This document shows, piece by piece, positions 25,530 through 33,119 of a stretch of DNA of 64,000 nt. Made by a program: the position numbers and the translations under genes. The notes below the pieces were generated by a model, which was given only the letters and a program-made list of their open reading frames with translations, ran no database searches and was not told the DNA's origin. Origin of the DNA: Acidobacteriota bacterium (lineage in GTDB: Bacteria; Acidobacteriota; Blastocatellia; Pyrinomonadales; Pyrinomonadaceae); assembly GCA_023436495.1 (NCBI GenBank), contig JAEZIT010000086.1, positions 19,943 to 83,942 of the forward strand. Reading direction: 5' to 3'. Within the stretch, counting starts at the first letter, position 1. Each line of letters starts with the position of its first letter.

Positions 25530-25970
25530 TCATGCTGGGTTGATGGTGCGGCGTTTTACTGGTGAGGAGAGGACGATCGTGGTGGTGGTTATGCCGTAGG
25601 GGGTGAGGCGGTCGATTATTTGTTGGAGGTGGTCGACGGAGGCGGCGGCTATTTTCATTATGAAGGAATCGGCGCCGGTGCCGCGGTGGCATTCGAGGAC
25701 TTCGGATGAGCGTTGGGCGACCTCGATAATGTGGCTGTAGTCGACGCCGGAGATGGACATGCGGATGAAGGCGGTGATGGGCAGGCCGACGCGGGCGGTA
25801 TCGATCTCGGCACGGTAGCCGGTGATGATGCCGGCGTCTTCGAGCTTGCGTACGCGTTCGATGACGGCGGGGGTCGTAAGGCGGACGCGGCGGCCGAGCT
25901 CGGCGTAGCTGGTGCGGGCGTCTTCCTGGAGTTCGGTTAGAATTTTGCGGTCGGTGTCGTCTATGTTCAT
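25530..25970 (-). CDS. Lrp/AsnC-family transcriptional regulator
   Basis: The 146-residue protein has the family layout: an N-terminal helix-turn-helix (DDTDRKILTELQEDARTSYA, then LTTPAVIERVRKLEDAGII) and a C-terminal RAM/effector domain (about residues 65-140). The family forms octamers that respond to amino acids and often regulate their catabolism. It is divergent from the phenylalanine hydroxylase gene across a 300-base gap, and aromatic amino-acid catabolism genes follow. A role in controlling Phe/Tyr degradation is therefore a reasonable inference. Confidence 0.9.
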   Translation of the reverse strand: MNIDDTDRKILTELQEDARTSYAELGRRVRLTTPAVIERVRKLEDAGIITGYRAEIDTARVGLPITAFIRMSISGVDYSHIIEVAQRSSEVLECHRGTGADSFIMKIAAASVDHLQQIIDRLTPYGITTTTIVLSSPVKRRTINPA

Positions 25971-26277
25971 ATTCGGACGGAGTTTGGGCTAAAGCCCTAT
26001 GAATTTTGGGCGTTATCCACTAGCTAAAGCTAGTGGCAATTCAAAATAGACCAGAGAGTGCGGGATCACTATTTGGCCCTGTCCGTCCCGCATTGTATCT
26101 CAATTCTTAACATTATTAAGCTCACGTTCGTTCCTGCCTTATCTTATAAAGTATTTGGCCCGATTTTACCAACGATTGGTATTCAAAATAATTATCCGTT
26201 CTATTACAATAGATTATTCGAGGATAACTTTTACTCCTGCCCGCGCATCGAAAATCTAGAGAGGAGCCGTGACCGCT
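25971..26277. other. Divergent regulatory region between the AsnC-type regulator and phhA
   Basis: About 300 bases, AT-rich in its right half, without a gene. It contains GGGCTAAAGCCC and a perfect 9-base inverted repeat (26017-26036). A GAGGAG ribosome site at 26261-26266 serves phhA. Confidence 0.45.
26017..26036. repeat. Perfect inverted repeat CCACTAGCT-AA-AGCTAGTGG
   Basis: Nine-base arms with a two-base centre, close to a second short palindrome GGGCTAAAGCCC. Either a dispersed intergenic palindrome or a regulator site for the neighbouring AsnC-type protein; the sequence does not decide. Confidence 0.45.
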
Positions 26278-27192
26278 ATGCCATCTGAGACCGCACCAGC
26301 CGCGACGACCGAGCCTGTTTTTACGCTGGACAATTATGTCGTAAAGGACGAGGACCTGCCCGAATTTCGGGACATGCAGTTTGAGGACATTAACCAGCTC
26401 CACCTTGATCATCCGGGCGCGAACGACCCGGAATATCGGACGCGGCGGGATTATATCGCGAGTTTGTCAAAGAAATTTCGCGAAACGGGCGTAATTACGG
26501 ACGTCGATTACACGGAGCAGGAACAGCAGATCTGGCGGCACGTGGCGGAACGGCTCGAGGAATTGCACCAGAAATACGCGAGCCCGTTTTACCTGAAGGC
26601 AAAGCGGGATCTGGGCATTTCGACTGAGCGCATTCCGCAGATTTCGGAAATGAACCGGCGGCTGAAGGAGTTGACGGGGTTTCGGTTGGCGCCGATCGAA
26701 GGGCTGGTCGAGACGCGGGCTTTTTTGAGCTGGCTGTCGTATCGCGTGATGCTTTCGACACAATATATCCGTCATCATTCGCGGCCGGATTATACGCCGG
26801 AGCCGGACATCGTGCACGAATCGATCGGGCATATACCGATGTTCACGAACCCGAATTTTGCGGACTATTCACAGTTTGTCGGGCACGGAGCGCGGATCGC
26901 GAACGACCGGCAGTTGGAAGAGCTCGGGCGGCTGTATTGGTTCACGGTGGAATTTGGATTGGTGGAGCATGAAGGCGGGATAAAGGCGTACGGCGCGGGG
27001 CTGTTGTCGAGTTTTGGCGAGCTTGAATATGCATTCGGCGACGAGGTAGAGCGGCGGCCGTTCGACCTGGAAGAAGTGATAAATACGCCATACACCTATT
27101 CCGACATGCAGCCCATATTGTACGTCATCCCGTCATACGCGGAGCTGAAGGAAGTGACGCGGAAGTATATAGAGAGTTTTGGTGGAAAGTAG
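26278..27192 (+). CDS. phhA: Phenylalanine 4-monooxygenase (aromatic amino-acid hydroxylase)
   Basis: The 304-residue enzyme converts phenylalanine to tyrosine with tetrahydropterin and O2. The non-haem iron triad is visible: His180 and His185 (HESIGHIPMF) and Glu225 (FTVEFGLVEHEG). The surrounding core DYTPEPDIVHESIGHIPMF and YGAGLLSSFGELEYAF are typical. I chose ATG 26278 over GTG 26269 because the GAGGAG site is too close to the GTG. At 304 residues it is near the bacterial norm of 260-300 and lacks a regulatory ACT domain. It provides the entry step to tyrosine degradation by hppD and hmgA downstream. Confidence 0.93.
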   Translation: MPSETAPAATTEPVFTLDNYVVKDEDLPEFRDMQFEDINQLHLDHPGANDPEYRTRRDYIASLSKKFRETGVITDVDYTEQEQQIWRHVAERLEELHQKYASPFYLKAKRDLGISTERIPQISEMNRRLKELTGFRLAPIEGLVETRAFLSWLSYRVMLSTQYIRHHSRPDYTPEPDIVHESIGHIPMFTNPNFADYSQFVGHGARIANDRQLEELGRLYWFTVEFGLVEHEGGIKAYGAGLLSSFGELEYAFGDEVERRPFDLEEVINTPYTYSDMQPILYVIPSYAELKEVTRKYIESFGGK

Positions 27193-27204
27193 TATTTTAA
27201 GGGT

Positions 27205-27438
27205 ATGAAAGATCTGATCGACATCAATCCGGAAATCATGGCCGGCAAGCCGGTAATAGGTGGCACTCGGATCACTGTTGAACTGGTGCTGGAAAAATTA
27301 GCTGCGGGTCAGACCATCGACGATATATTGACTTCCTATCCGCACATCAATCGCGAACAGGTCCTGGCCTGCATTGACTATGCCCGGAGATCCTTGAACG
27401 CAGACTTCGTTTATCCGTTCGTTAAAGAAGCTGCATGA
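27205..27438 (+). CDS. DUF433 antitoxin-like protein (pair 1)
   Basis: The 77-residue product MKDLIDINPEIMAGKPVIGG continues with TRITVELVLEKLAAG and DDILTSYPHINREQVLACI. This is the DUF433/VapB45-like winged-helix signature (NPxIxxGKPxIxGTRI). The gene overlaps the next by 4 bases (ATGA). It starts 12 bases after the phhA stop, so the pair may be co-transcribed with phhA. DUF433 proteins are the presumed DNA-binding antitoxins for DUF5615 partners. Confidence 0.88.
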   Translation: MKDLIDINPEIMAGKPVIGGTRITVELVLEKLAAGQTIDDILTSYPHINREQVLACIDYARRSLNADFVYPFVKEAA

Positions 27439-27782
27439 GATTTCTCGCGGACGAGAATATCGAAAATGAGATCGTTGAGTCGCTGCGTATTGCAGGTCAT
27501 GATGTGCTCGACCTAAAAGAGATCAGTCCCGGCATCGGCGACCTCGAAGTGCTCGCACTGGCGACCGAGACCAGAACGGTAATTATAACGAACGATAAAG
27601 ATTTCGGTGAGCTGGTGTTTCGCGACCAAAAACTTGCGGGCGGAATAATTCTCCTTCGTTTGGGAATTATGTCCAGCGAAGAAAAGGCGGAACGGCTGCG
27701 GGAATCGATCCGGATTCATAGCGCGGAAATGATTTCCGCATTCACGGTCATTACGCCGGATGGAATAAGGATCAGAAGATAG
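27435..27782 (+). CDS. DUF5615 PIN-like protein, probable toxin (pair 1)
   Basis: The 115-residue product starts MRFLADENIENEIVESLRIA. The acidic motif LADENI, the central VIITNDKDFGELVF and the C-terminal hydrophobic strand are hallmarks of DUF5615 (Mut7-C/PIN-like) proteins, predicted RNases. The acidic residues (Asp6, Glu7 and the Asp pair in NDKDF) would bind the metal. It is translationally coupled to the DUF433 gene. Confidence 0.88.
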   Translation: MRFLADENIENEIVESLRIAGHDVLDLKEISPGIGDLEVLALATETRTVIITNDKDFGELVFRDQKLAGGIILLRLGIMSSEEKAERLRESIRIHSAEMISAFTVITPDGIRIRR

Positions 27783-27831
27783 GCCTATATATTGCGAGAG
27801 CTTTGGCCACGGAAGCTTTGCGATTAACTGG

Positions 27832-28227
27832 ATGATAAAATACGAGATAAACGCGCCGATTGGGACTGAGGAAATAATCGCGCTTTATGGCGCGGCGGGG
27901 CTGCGGCGGCCGATCGACGATCCGGAGCGGATAGGGAAAATGTTTGCGGGGTCGAACCTTGTGGTTTCGGCGCGCGAGGACGGCAGGCTGGTCGGGGTTG
28001 CGCGGTCGATCGCGGACGGGGCCTGGAGCTGTTATTTGGCGGACCTCGCCGTCGACCCGGAATACCAGCGCTCCGGCGTCGGGCGGCGGCTGGTGGAGTT
28101 AACGCGGGAAGCGGCCGGAGATGGTTCGATGGTGCTGCTGCTGTCGGTGCCCGGCGCGATGGAATATTACCCGAAGATCGGGATGAGCAAGGTGGAGAAC
28201 GGGTTTATATTTAATAGGAAGTATTAA
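27832..28227 (+). CDS. GNAT-family N-acetyltransferase
   Basis: The 131-residue protein has the acetyl-CoA-binding motif A: LADLAVDPEYQRSGVGRRLV (R/Q-x-x-G-x-G/A). The fold ends with YYPKIGMSKVENGF, the usual strand-bulge motif near the substrate site. It is a short single-domain member with an N-terminal substrate region. Substrate unknown; no partner gene suggests one. Confidence 0.85.
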   Translation: MIKYEINAPIGTEEIIALYGAAGLRRPIDDPERIGKMFAGSNLVVSAREDGRLVGVARSIADGAWSCYLADLAVDPEYQRSGVGRRLVELTREAAGDGSMVLLLSVPGAMEYYPKIGMSKVENGFIFNRKY

Positions 28228-28289
28228 ATTTGTGCTCGAAGCCAGTCTCGGGGGTAAATTGGGACTGGCAATAATGCGTTGATTGATCT

Positions 28290-28814
28290 ATGAGAATGAT
28301 GAAGACATTGATTCTTATAGTCTTGCTTGCGGCAATCGCAATTCCGCAGAACGTTGAGGACTCTCTATACGCCCGGGGCCTTCAGGCATGTTTGGAGAAA
28401 GAGCTAACGTCGTATGCAAGGTTCTCGGATCGGGATTTGCAAAATGTTATCGTAGCTAAAGACTTGTACCTGACCACAAAGCTGCCGCAAAAGATGGGTG
28501 AGTTTTCAATCCGTTATTTGAACGATTCGGAGCTGGCTCAGGAATTTAAGAAACTTCCGAAAGACAAACGAAGACTTGGCGTTCCTTTCATTAAGATATT
28601 CCCGATCTCTGACAAGAACAATAAATTGTATTTTGCTTACAACAGTTACTGGTTTACATACTCTGAAAAAGGCGGCGTCTTTTCTGAGAAAAAGATGATA
28701 TTTGGACATGCTCTAGAAGGCGGCTGCCACGCGGAGGTCGGCTTCGACCCTATAGAAAGTAAGTTCGTCATAAAAGGCGCCAACTTTGGGGTGTCTAGCG
28801 GCCGGAGATCATAA
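28290..28814 (+). CDS. Secreted protein of unknown function
   Basis: The 174-residue product has a short signal peptide (MRMMKTLILIVLLAAIAIPQ). Its mature part is rich in Lys and aromatic residues and has two cysteines (CLEK near residue 32 and GGCHAEVGF near 148) that could form a disulfide. I recognise no family. It is AT-richer than its neighbours and stands alone between an acetyltransferase gene and hppD, 24 bases before the latter. It may be a periplasmic protein. Confidence 0.5.
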   Translation: MRMMKTLILIVLLAAIAIPQNVEDSLYARGLQACLEKELTSYARFSDRDLQNVIVAKDLYLTTKLPQKMGEFSIRYLNDSELAQEFKKLPKDKRRLGVPFIKIFPISDKNNKLYFAYNSYWFTYSEKGGVFSEKKMIFGHALEGGCHAEVGFDPIESKFVIKGANFGVSSGRRS

Positions 28815-28838
28815 AGTTAAAGAAGACTATAGAATGTT

Positions 28839-29951
28839 ATGGAAAACAAGAATCCTTTAGGACTAAAGAAGATACATCACGTTGAGTTTTATGTTGGCAA
28901 CGCCAAGCAGGCGGAGTTTTATTATCGGAAGGCGTTCGGGTTTTCGCGGGCGGCGTATATGGGCCTGGAAACGGGCAACCGCGAGACGACGAGCTATGTA
29001 ATGCGGCAGAACCGCGTCACTTTTGTGCTGACGACGCCGCTCCATCCTGACCATCCGGCGGCCGAGCATATCAAGGCCCACGGCGACGGCGTGCGCGACA
29101 TCGCGTTTCAGGTTGAGGACGCCGACCACGCGTTCAACGAAGCGGTAAAACGCGGAGCGACGCCCGTCGTCGAACCGCGCGACCTTTCGGACGAGAACGG
29201 ACGGGTCCGCCACGCGGCGATCGCGACGTATGGCGACACGATCCATTCGTTCATCTCGTACAACTCGGCCAATAATGGACATAATTACAGCGGCCCGTTC
29301 CTGCCCGGATTCGTCGCTCAGGAGGTCGCGGGCGAAGAGGTCGGCATACAGCTTGTCGACCACATCGTCGGGAACGTTGAGCTTGGCAAGATGAATTACT
29401 GGTGCGATTTCTATCGCGACGTGCTCGGGTTCTTCCGCTATATCACGTTTGACGACAAGGACATTTCGACGGAATATTCGGCCCTGATGTCGATCGTGAT
29501 GAGCGACGGCGGACACAATATCAAGTTCCCGATCAACGAACCTGCCGAAGGCAAGGGCGGAAAATCGCAGATCCAGGAATACATCGATTTTTACCGTTCG
29601 GCCGGCGCGCAGCACATCGCTCTGCTGTGCAAAGATGTTCTGCACACGGTCGAGAAGCTGCAGGAGAACGGCGTCGAATTCCTGCGCGTGCCGGACACTT
29701 ACTACGATGAGATCCCGGAACGCGTCGGAGAGATCGACGAAAGCATCGAGGACCTGAAACGCCTCGGAATCCTGGTCGACCGCGACGACGAAGGCTACCT
29801 GCTGCAGATCTTTACGAAACCGGTCGAAGACCGTCCGACGGTGTTCTACGAAATTCTCCAACGCAAGGGCTGCAAGGGCTTCGGCAAGGGCAATTTCAAG
29901 GCGCTGTTCGTTTCGATCGAGGAAGAACAGCGGCGACGCGGCAATCTTTAA
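28839..29951 (+). CDS. hppD: 4-hydroxyphenylpyruvate dioxygenase
   Basis: The 370-residue iron enzyme converts 4-hydroxyphenylpyruvate to homogentisate with O2 and CO2 release. The iron ligands are His175 (VDHIVGNV), His259 (AQHIALLC) and Glu338 (FYEILQR), in the C-terminal of two VOC modules. The C-terminal signature GFGKGNFKALFVSIEEEQ is present. Length is typical (about 360-380). Together with phhA and hmgA in this window it forms the upper tyrosine catabolic route. A small NTF2-like gene follows by 23 bases. Confidence 0.96.
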   Translation: MENKNPLGLKKIHHVEFYVGNAKQAEFYYRKAFGFSRAAYMGLETGNRETTSYVMRQNRVTFVLTTPLHPDHPAAEHIKAHGDGVRDIAFQVEDADHAFNEAVKRGATPVVEPRDLSDENGRVRHAAIATYGDTIHSFISYNSANNGHNYSGPFLPGFVAQEVAGEEVGIQLVDHIVGNVELGKMNYWCDFYRDVLGFFRYITFDDKDISTEYSALMSIVMSDGGHNIKFPINEPAEGKGGKSQIQEYIDFYRSAGAQHIALLCKDVLHTVEKLQENGVEFLRVPDTYYDEIPERVGEIDESIEDLKRLGILVDRDDEGYLLQIFTKPVEDRPTVFYEILQRKGCKGFGKGNFKALFVSIEEEQRRRGNL

Positions 29952-29974
29952 TAACGGGTTTTGGAACTCCCACA

Positions 29975-30394
29975 ATGACCAAGATCGAAGAATTCTTTCG
30001 ACGTTATGAGGAAGGGGCGAATACGTTCGACCCCGACCTCATGAAGTCTCTCTATACTGAGACCTTCATGGGCGCCGACCCGAATGGCGCCGCGTGCATC
30101 CAAAACGACGAGAAATTTCGCGAGGCGATCCCGCAGCGAAAGGAATTTTTTCGGCAGATCGGCTTTCGTTCGGCGAAGGTGCTGAACATTGCTGAAACAC
30201 CCCTCGACGATCATTACACGATGGCAAAGGTCCATTGGCAAATGATCTTCGAAAAGGACGCGGGCAAACCTCAGGAATTCAAATTCTATATCACGTATTT
30301 CCTCTTTGACCCGGGCGAGGGACCGCAGGTGGCCTTTTACATCTCGCACGACGACGAGCAAAAAATAATGCGCGACGCCGGCCTTATCGAATAA
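29975..30394 (+). CDS. NTF2/SnoaL-like small protein
   Basis: The 139-residue product starts MTKIEEFFRRYEEGANTFDP. The opening helix followed by LMKSLYTETFMGADPNGAAC and a late beta-sheet (EFKFYITYFLFDPGEGP) fits the cone-shaped NTF2-like fold (SnoaL/DUF4440). Members are ligand-binding or small enzymes; no catalytic residue can be named here. It follows hppD by 23 bases and is probably in the same transcript. Confidence 0.55.
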   Translation: MTKIEEFFRRYEEGANTFDPDLMKSLYTETFMGADPNGAACIQNDEKFREAIPQRKEFFRQIGFRSAKVLNIAETPLDDHYTMAKVHWQMIFEKDAGKPQEFKFYITYFLFDPGEGPQVAFYISHDDEQKIMRDAGLIE

Positions 30395-30411
30395 GATCTT
30401 TAGTTCGACCC

Positions 30412-30540
30412 ATGTCTTCCACGGAATACCCAACCGAAAAGGCGGAACTCGGTGCCGAAGATAAGAGCGATGATGATGAAGGCGAACCTCCCGTAGTTCA
30501 ACAGAAGAATTCCGAAACAGAATCTTTAAGGAACGAGTAA
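30412..30540 (+). CDS. Possible very small acidic protein
   Basis: An open frame of 42 residues (MSSTEYPTEKAELGAEDKSD, ending TESLRNE) occupies the gap between the NTF2-like gene and the next secreted-protein gene. It is highly acidic and hydrophilic, with no clear ribosome site, so it may simply be chance. Confidence 0.22.
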   Translation: MSSTEYPTEKAELGAEDKSDDDEGEPPVVQQKNSETESLRNE

Positions 30541-30556
30541 AGAAATATAACTGTAG

Positions 30557-31444
30557 ATGATGAAACACATACTTTTTCGACCGATCATTTTGGCAGCGGT
30601 TTTCGCGATAGTTGCGACCGGGGCGTTTGCGCAGGAACCATTCACCGGCGGCCAGACCTTTAAGGTGGGCGACAAGGTCGAGGCCACATACCTCGGCGAA
30701 TGGAAGAACGCGGTCGTCGTTGGCCCGCTGCAAACAAATGAATTCGGCAGCACGTATGAAATAAAATTCGAGGGCGCGGCGTACTCAGCCGGCAGGATCA
30801 ATTCGCAGTGGGTAAGGCCGCGGCCGAGCGCCGCTCCGGCAAATCCCGGACAGCAGAGGCAGGAGGCCGCAACGCGGCCGGGACCGAAGCCCGCATCCGG
30901 CGAGGTGTTGTATCGCAACGGCACGTATATTTGGAATACGGGGGCGAAGATCGAGTCGTACGATGAACGAACGCGACAGTACCGGCTGCGGCTCAAGAGC
31001 GGTTCGGGCGATATGGTCCCGTGTCATTCTGTGGCGAAGCCCCGGCAGATCGATAACAGCTTTTACGTGGGCAATTGGGCGGTATTCGTGAGCGGTGCGA
31101 CGTCGACATTCGTCAGGGGCGGCGACCTTTACCGGCGCTACAGCAGCGGCACGGCACTCCCGCCGCTTCAGATCAAAGCCGACGGGACATATAGCTGGCG
31201 TGCCGATAACGGCCGGACCGTTCGCGGCCGCTGGAGCCCGCGCGAGGGCGTTCCGGGTATAACTATCCACAACGGCATTGATGGAAAGGACTGGACCGTT
31301 TACGAAAGCACCGAAGGTTATGCACCGACCGCGAAGACGATGGACGAGATCCGGTTTCATCACATCCCGACAAGCACCGGCTATTACATGGCATATAGGA
31401 TAGGCGCGAATCAAAGCTGTGTCTTGAAAGGCCGGACATTTTAG
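30557..31444 (+). CDS. Secreted protein with Tudor/Agenet-like N-terminal module
   Basis: The 295-residue product has a signal peptide (residues 1-25, ending ATGAFAQ). Residues 35-85 (FKVGDKVEATYLGEWKNAVV, then YEIKFEGAAYSAGRINSQWV) resemble a Tudor/Agenet-like barrel, a motif common in secreted acidobacterial proteins. A Pro/Ala-rich linker and a beta-rich C-terminal region (YRNGTYIWNTGAKIESYDER and GRWSPREGVPGITI) follow. No enzyme motif is seen. It probably has a binding role in the periplasm; the function is unknown. Confidence 0.55.
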   Translation: MMKHILFRPIILAAVFAIVATGAFAQEPFTGGQTFKVGDKVEATYLGEWKNAVVVGPLQTNEFGSTYEIKFEGAAYSAGRINSQWVRPRPSAAPANPGQQRQEAATRPGPKPASGEVLYRNGTYIWNTGAKIESYDERTRQYRLRLKSGSGDMVPCHSVAKPRQIDNSFYVGNWAVFVSGATSTFVRGGDLYRRYSSGTALPPLQIKADGTYSWRADNGRTVRGRWSPREGVPGITIHNGIDGKDWTVYESTEGYAPTAKTMDEIRFHHIPTSTGYYMAYRIGANQSCVLKGRTF

Positions 31445-31467
31445 CCGGCGACGGGTACACGGACAAG

Positions 31468-31914
31468 ATGGAAAACGATATTTCGTACAAACGCGCCGGC
31501 CTGCAGGAGCTGAAAAGTTTGCTTGCCGTATTCGCCGAGGCGTTTGACGAACCGGAAACATACCAGGGCGCCGTTCCGCGGGATGAATATCTGAATTCCC
31601 TGCTGGCGGACGCCACGTTCGTGCCGGTCGTCGCGGTCGCGGACGGCAGGGTGGTCGGCGGGCTCGCCGCGTACGTGCTGAGGAAATTTGAGCAGGAGCG
31701 GAGCGAGGTCTATATCTACGATCTGGCTGTATTGGAAGAATACCGCCGCCGGGGCATTGCGACCGGGCTTATAGATCATTTACGCGGAATCGCCCGCGAT
31801 ATCGGTGCATGGGTAATTTATGTCCAGGCGGACCCGCCGGACGAACCGGCGGTCAAGCTTTATGAATCGCTGGGAATTCGTGAGGACGTTCTGCATTTCG
31901 ATATAATGCCCTGA
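31468..31914 (+). CDS. AAC(3)-I-family aminoglycoside N-acetyltransferase-like GNAT
   Basis: The 148-residue GNAT closely follows the AAC(3)-I pattern: VGGLAAYVLRKFEQERSEVY, then IYDLAVLEEYRRRGIATGLI, VIYVQADPPDEPAVKLYESL and the ending LGIREDVLHFDI. The acetyl-CoA motif is RRRGIATG. AAC(3)-I enzymes acetylate gentamicin-type drugs at the 3-amino group. Whether this environmental homologue does so is unproven, but the resemblance covers the whole length. No integron, transposon or resistance neighbour is present; it sits between a secreted protein and OsmC. Confidence 0.8.
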   Translation: MENDISYKRAGLQELKSLLAVFAEAFDEPETYQGAVPRDEYLNSLLADATFVPVVAVADGRVVGGLAAYVLRKFEQERSEVYIYDLAVLEEYRRRGIATGLIDHLRGIARDIGAWVIYVQADPPDEPAVKLYESLGIREDVLHFDIMP

Positions 31915-31937
31915 ACCGCAGCGGCCATAATATACGT

Positions 31938-32354
31938 ATGAAAATTGGTGCCCATATTGACAACAGCGCTGCCGGCCATTTCGTTACGGTCGAGACCAAC
32001 GGAGCGGAGAGATCCATTACGATTCCGTCGAAAGACGGGGGTTTCGGTTCCGGCATCAACGGCGGCGAGGTCCTGCTTATGGCGGTGGCGACATGTTATT
32101 GCAACGACGTGTACCGCGAGGCGGCTAGACGCAATATCACGATCCATCGGGTAAAAGTGGATGTCAGCGCCGAGTTCGGCGCCGAGGGCGAGCCGGCGCG
32201 ATCGATAACCTATTCGGCCGAGATCGAAGGTGACGCGAGCGATGACGAGATCCGCGAACTTGCCCGTCATACGGACACCGTGGCCGAGATACAAAACACA
32301 TTGCGAACCGGAGTTAATGTAATATTTAATGGGTCTAAAGATCAGAACGTATGA
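31938..32354 (+). CDS. OsmC-family protein
   Basis: The 138-residue product has the OsmC/Ohr layout: FGSGINGGEVLLMAVATCYC with the reactive Cys (the CYC motif) in the central helix, then IHRVKVDVSAEF and a C-terminal HTDTVAEIQNTLRTGV. OsmC/Ohr proteins reduce organic hydroperoxides using two cysteines. Here the first canonical position is occupied by a Ser/Gly-rich loop, so a peroxidase role is uncertain. It overlaps the next gene by 26 bases. Confidence 0.8.
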   Translation: MKIGAHIDNSAAGHFVTVETNGAERSITIPSKDGGFGSGINGGEVLLMAVATCYCNDVYREAARRNITIHRVKVDVSAEFGAEGEPARSITYSAEIEGDASDDEIRELARHTDTVAEIQNTLRTGVNVIFNGSKDQNV

Positions 32355-32802
32355 ACCGGACGACCTGGATAACGTCGTAAAGATTTTTCGCTCGAACATT
32401 CCGAAATACTTCACGCCGGAAGAGGAGCCGGGGCTGCGTGATTTCATTAGCGGATATGCCGAGGATTATTACGTCATTGAGGCCGCGGGCGAAGTGGTCG
32501 GAGCGGGCGAAGTGGTCGGAGCGGGCGGGATCGCTCTGAACGAGGACATCGACCCGCCAACCGTTTCGCTGTGCTGGGGAATGGTCCGCGAAGATCATAT
32601 CGGGACCGGGCTCGGGAAAAAGCTTACCGAATTTCGCATCGCGCTCGCACACGAGAAATATCCCGGCCTGCCGCTGACGATCGGCACATCACAGCACACG
32701 CAGGGGTTTTACGAGAAATTCGGGTTCCGGCTGGTGGAGCATACTCCCGACGGGTTCGGGCCGGGGATCGATAATTGCAGGATGAGATTGGAATACCAGT
32801 AG
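32329..32802 (+). CDS. GNAT-family N-acetyltransferase with an internal 18-bp tandem duplication
   Basis: The 157-residue protein shows a GNAT fold: MGLKIRTYEPDDLDNVVKIF at the start, an acetyl-CoA loop in REDHIGTGLGKKLTEFRI, and the closing GFYEKFGFRLVEHTPDGFGP. The hexapeptide GEVVGA occurs twice in a row because 18 bases are duplicated exactly (32485-32502 and 32503-32520), lengthening the turn between two strands. The frame is preserved. It overlaps the end of osmC by 26 bases. Substrate unknown. Confidence 0.85.
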   Translation: MGLKIRTYEPDDLDNVVKIFRSNIPKYFTPEEEPGLRDFISGYAEDYYVIEAAGEVVGAGEVVGAGGIALNEDIDPPTVSLCWGMVREDHIGTGLGKKLTEFRIALAHEKYPGLPLTIGTSQHTQGFYEKFGFRLVEHTPDGFGPGIDNCRMRLEYQ

Positions 32803-32879
32803 CCCGACCGTAAGGAAGGGCATTGGAAAGCAGCGTACAATTTGGAACGATAACGGAAGTTTCCGCTTGATATATTCAT

Positions 32880-33110
32880 ATGGTCAATATTGAATTTCAG
32901 GAACGGTCCCCACAGCTTGCCGATTTGAAAACGATCCGGACCTATGGAGCCTGGCTTCACGGTGATTCGCGTGGATCCGTAGACAGGCGGGAGTATAATC
33001 GTTACGGCGATCCAAAGATCGCTGCCAGAGAGTTGTACGAATCACGCGACAGAGAGGGGATGAAATTCACGGCGTTCAAGCTGAACGCCGAATCCCGGTC
33101 GGGCTGCTGA
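32880..33110 (+). pseudogene. N-terminal remnant of a REP-associated (Y1-type) transposase
   Basis: The 76-codon frame includes TYGAWLHGDSRGSVDRREYN, RYGDPKIAARELYESRDREG and MKFTAFKLNAESR. TYGxWLHGDxRGSVDR with N-x-Y-G-x-P is the N-terminal signature I associate with TnpA_REP/Y1 transposases, which are usually 180 residues or more. Here the frame stops before the catalytic Tyr and most of the His-hydrophobe-His region, so it is probably inactive. It precedes hmgA by 9 bases. Confidence 0.5.
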
Positions 33111-33119
33111 CACCTGATT

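Noticed and set aside
24853..25692. A 279-codon minus-strand frame opposite the capsid gene
   Set aside because: Its Arg/Pro/His-rich product is typical of a GC-rich shadow frame and it runs into the AsnC-type gene.
28863..29975. A 370-codon open frame on the minus strand opposite hppD
   Set aside because: It mirrors hppD exactly, has no ribosome site or domain, and is explained by GC-rich codon structure of the real gene.
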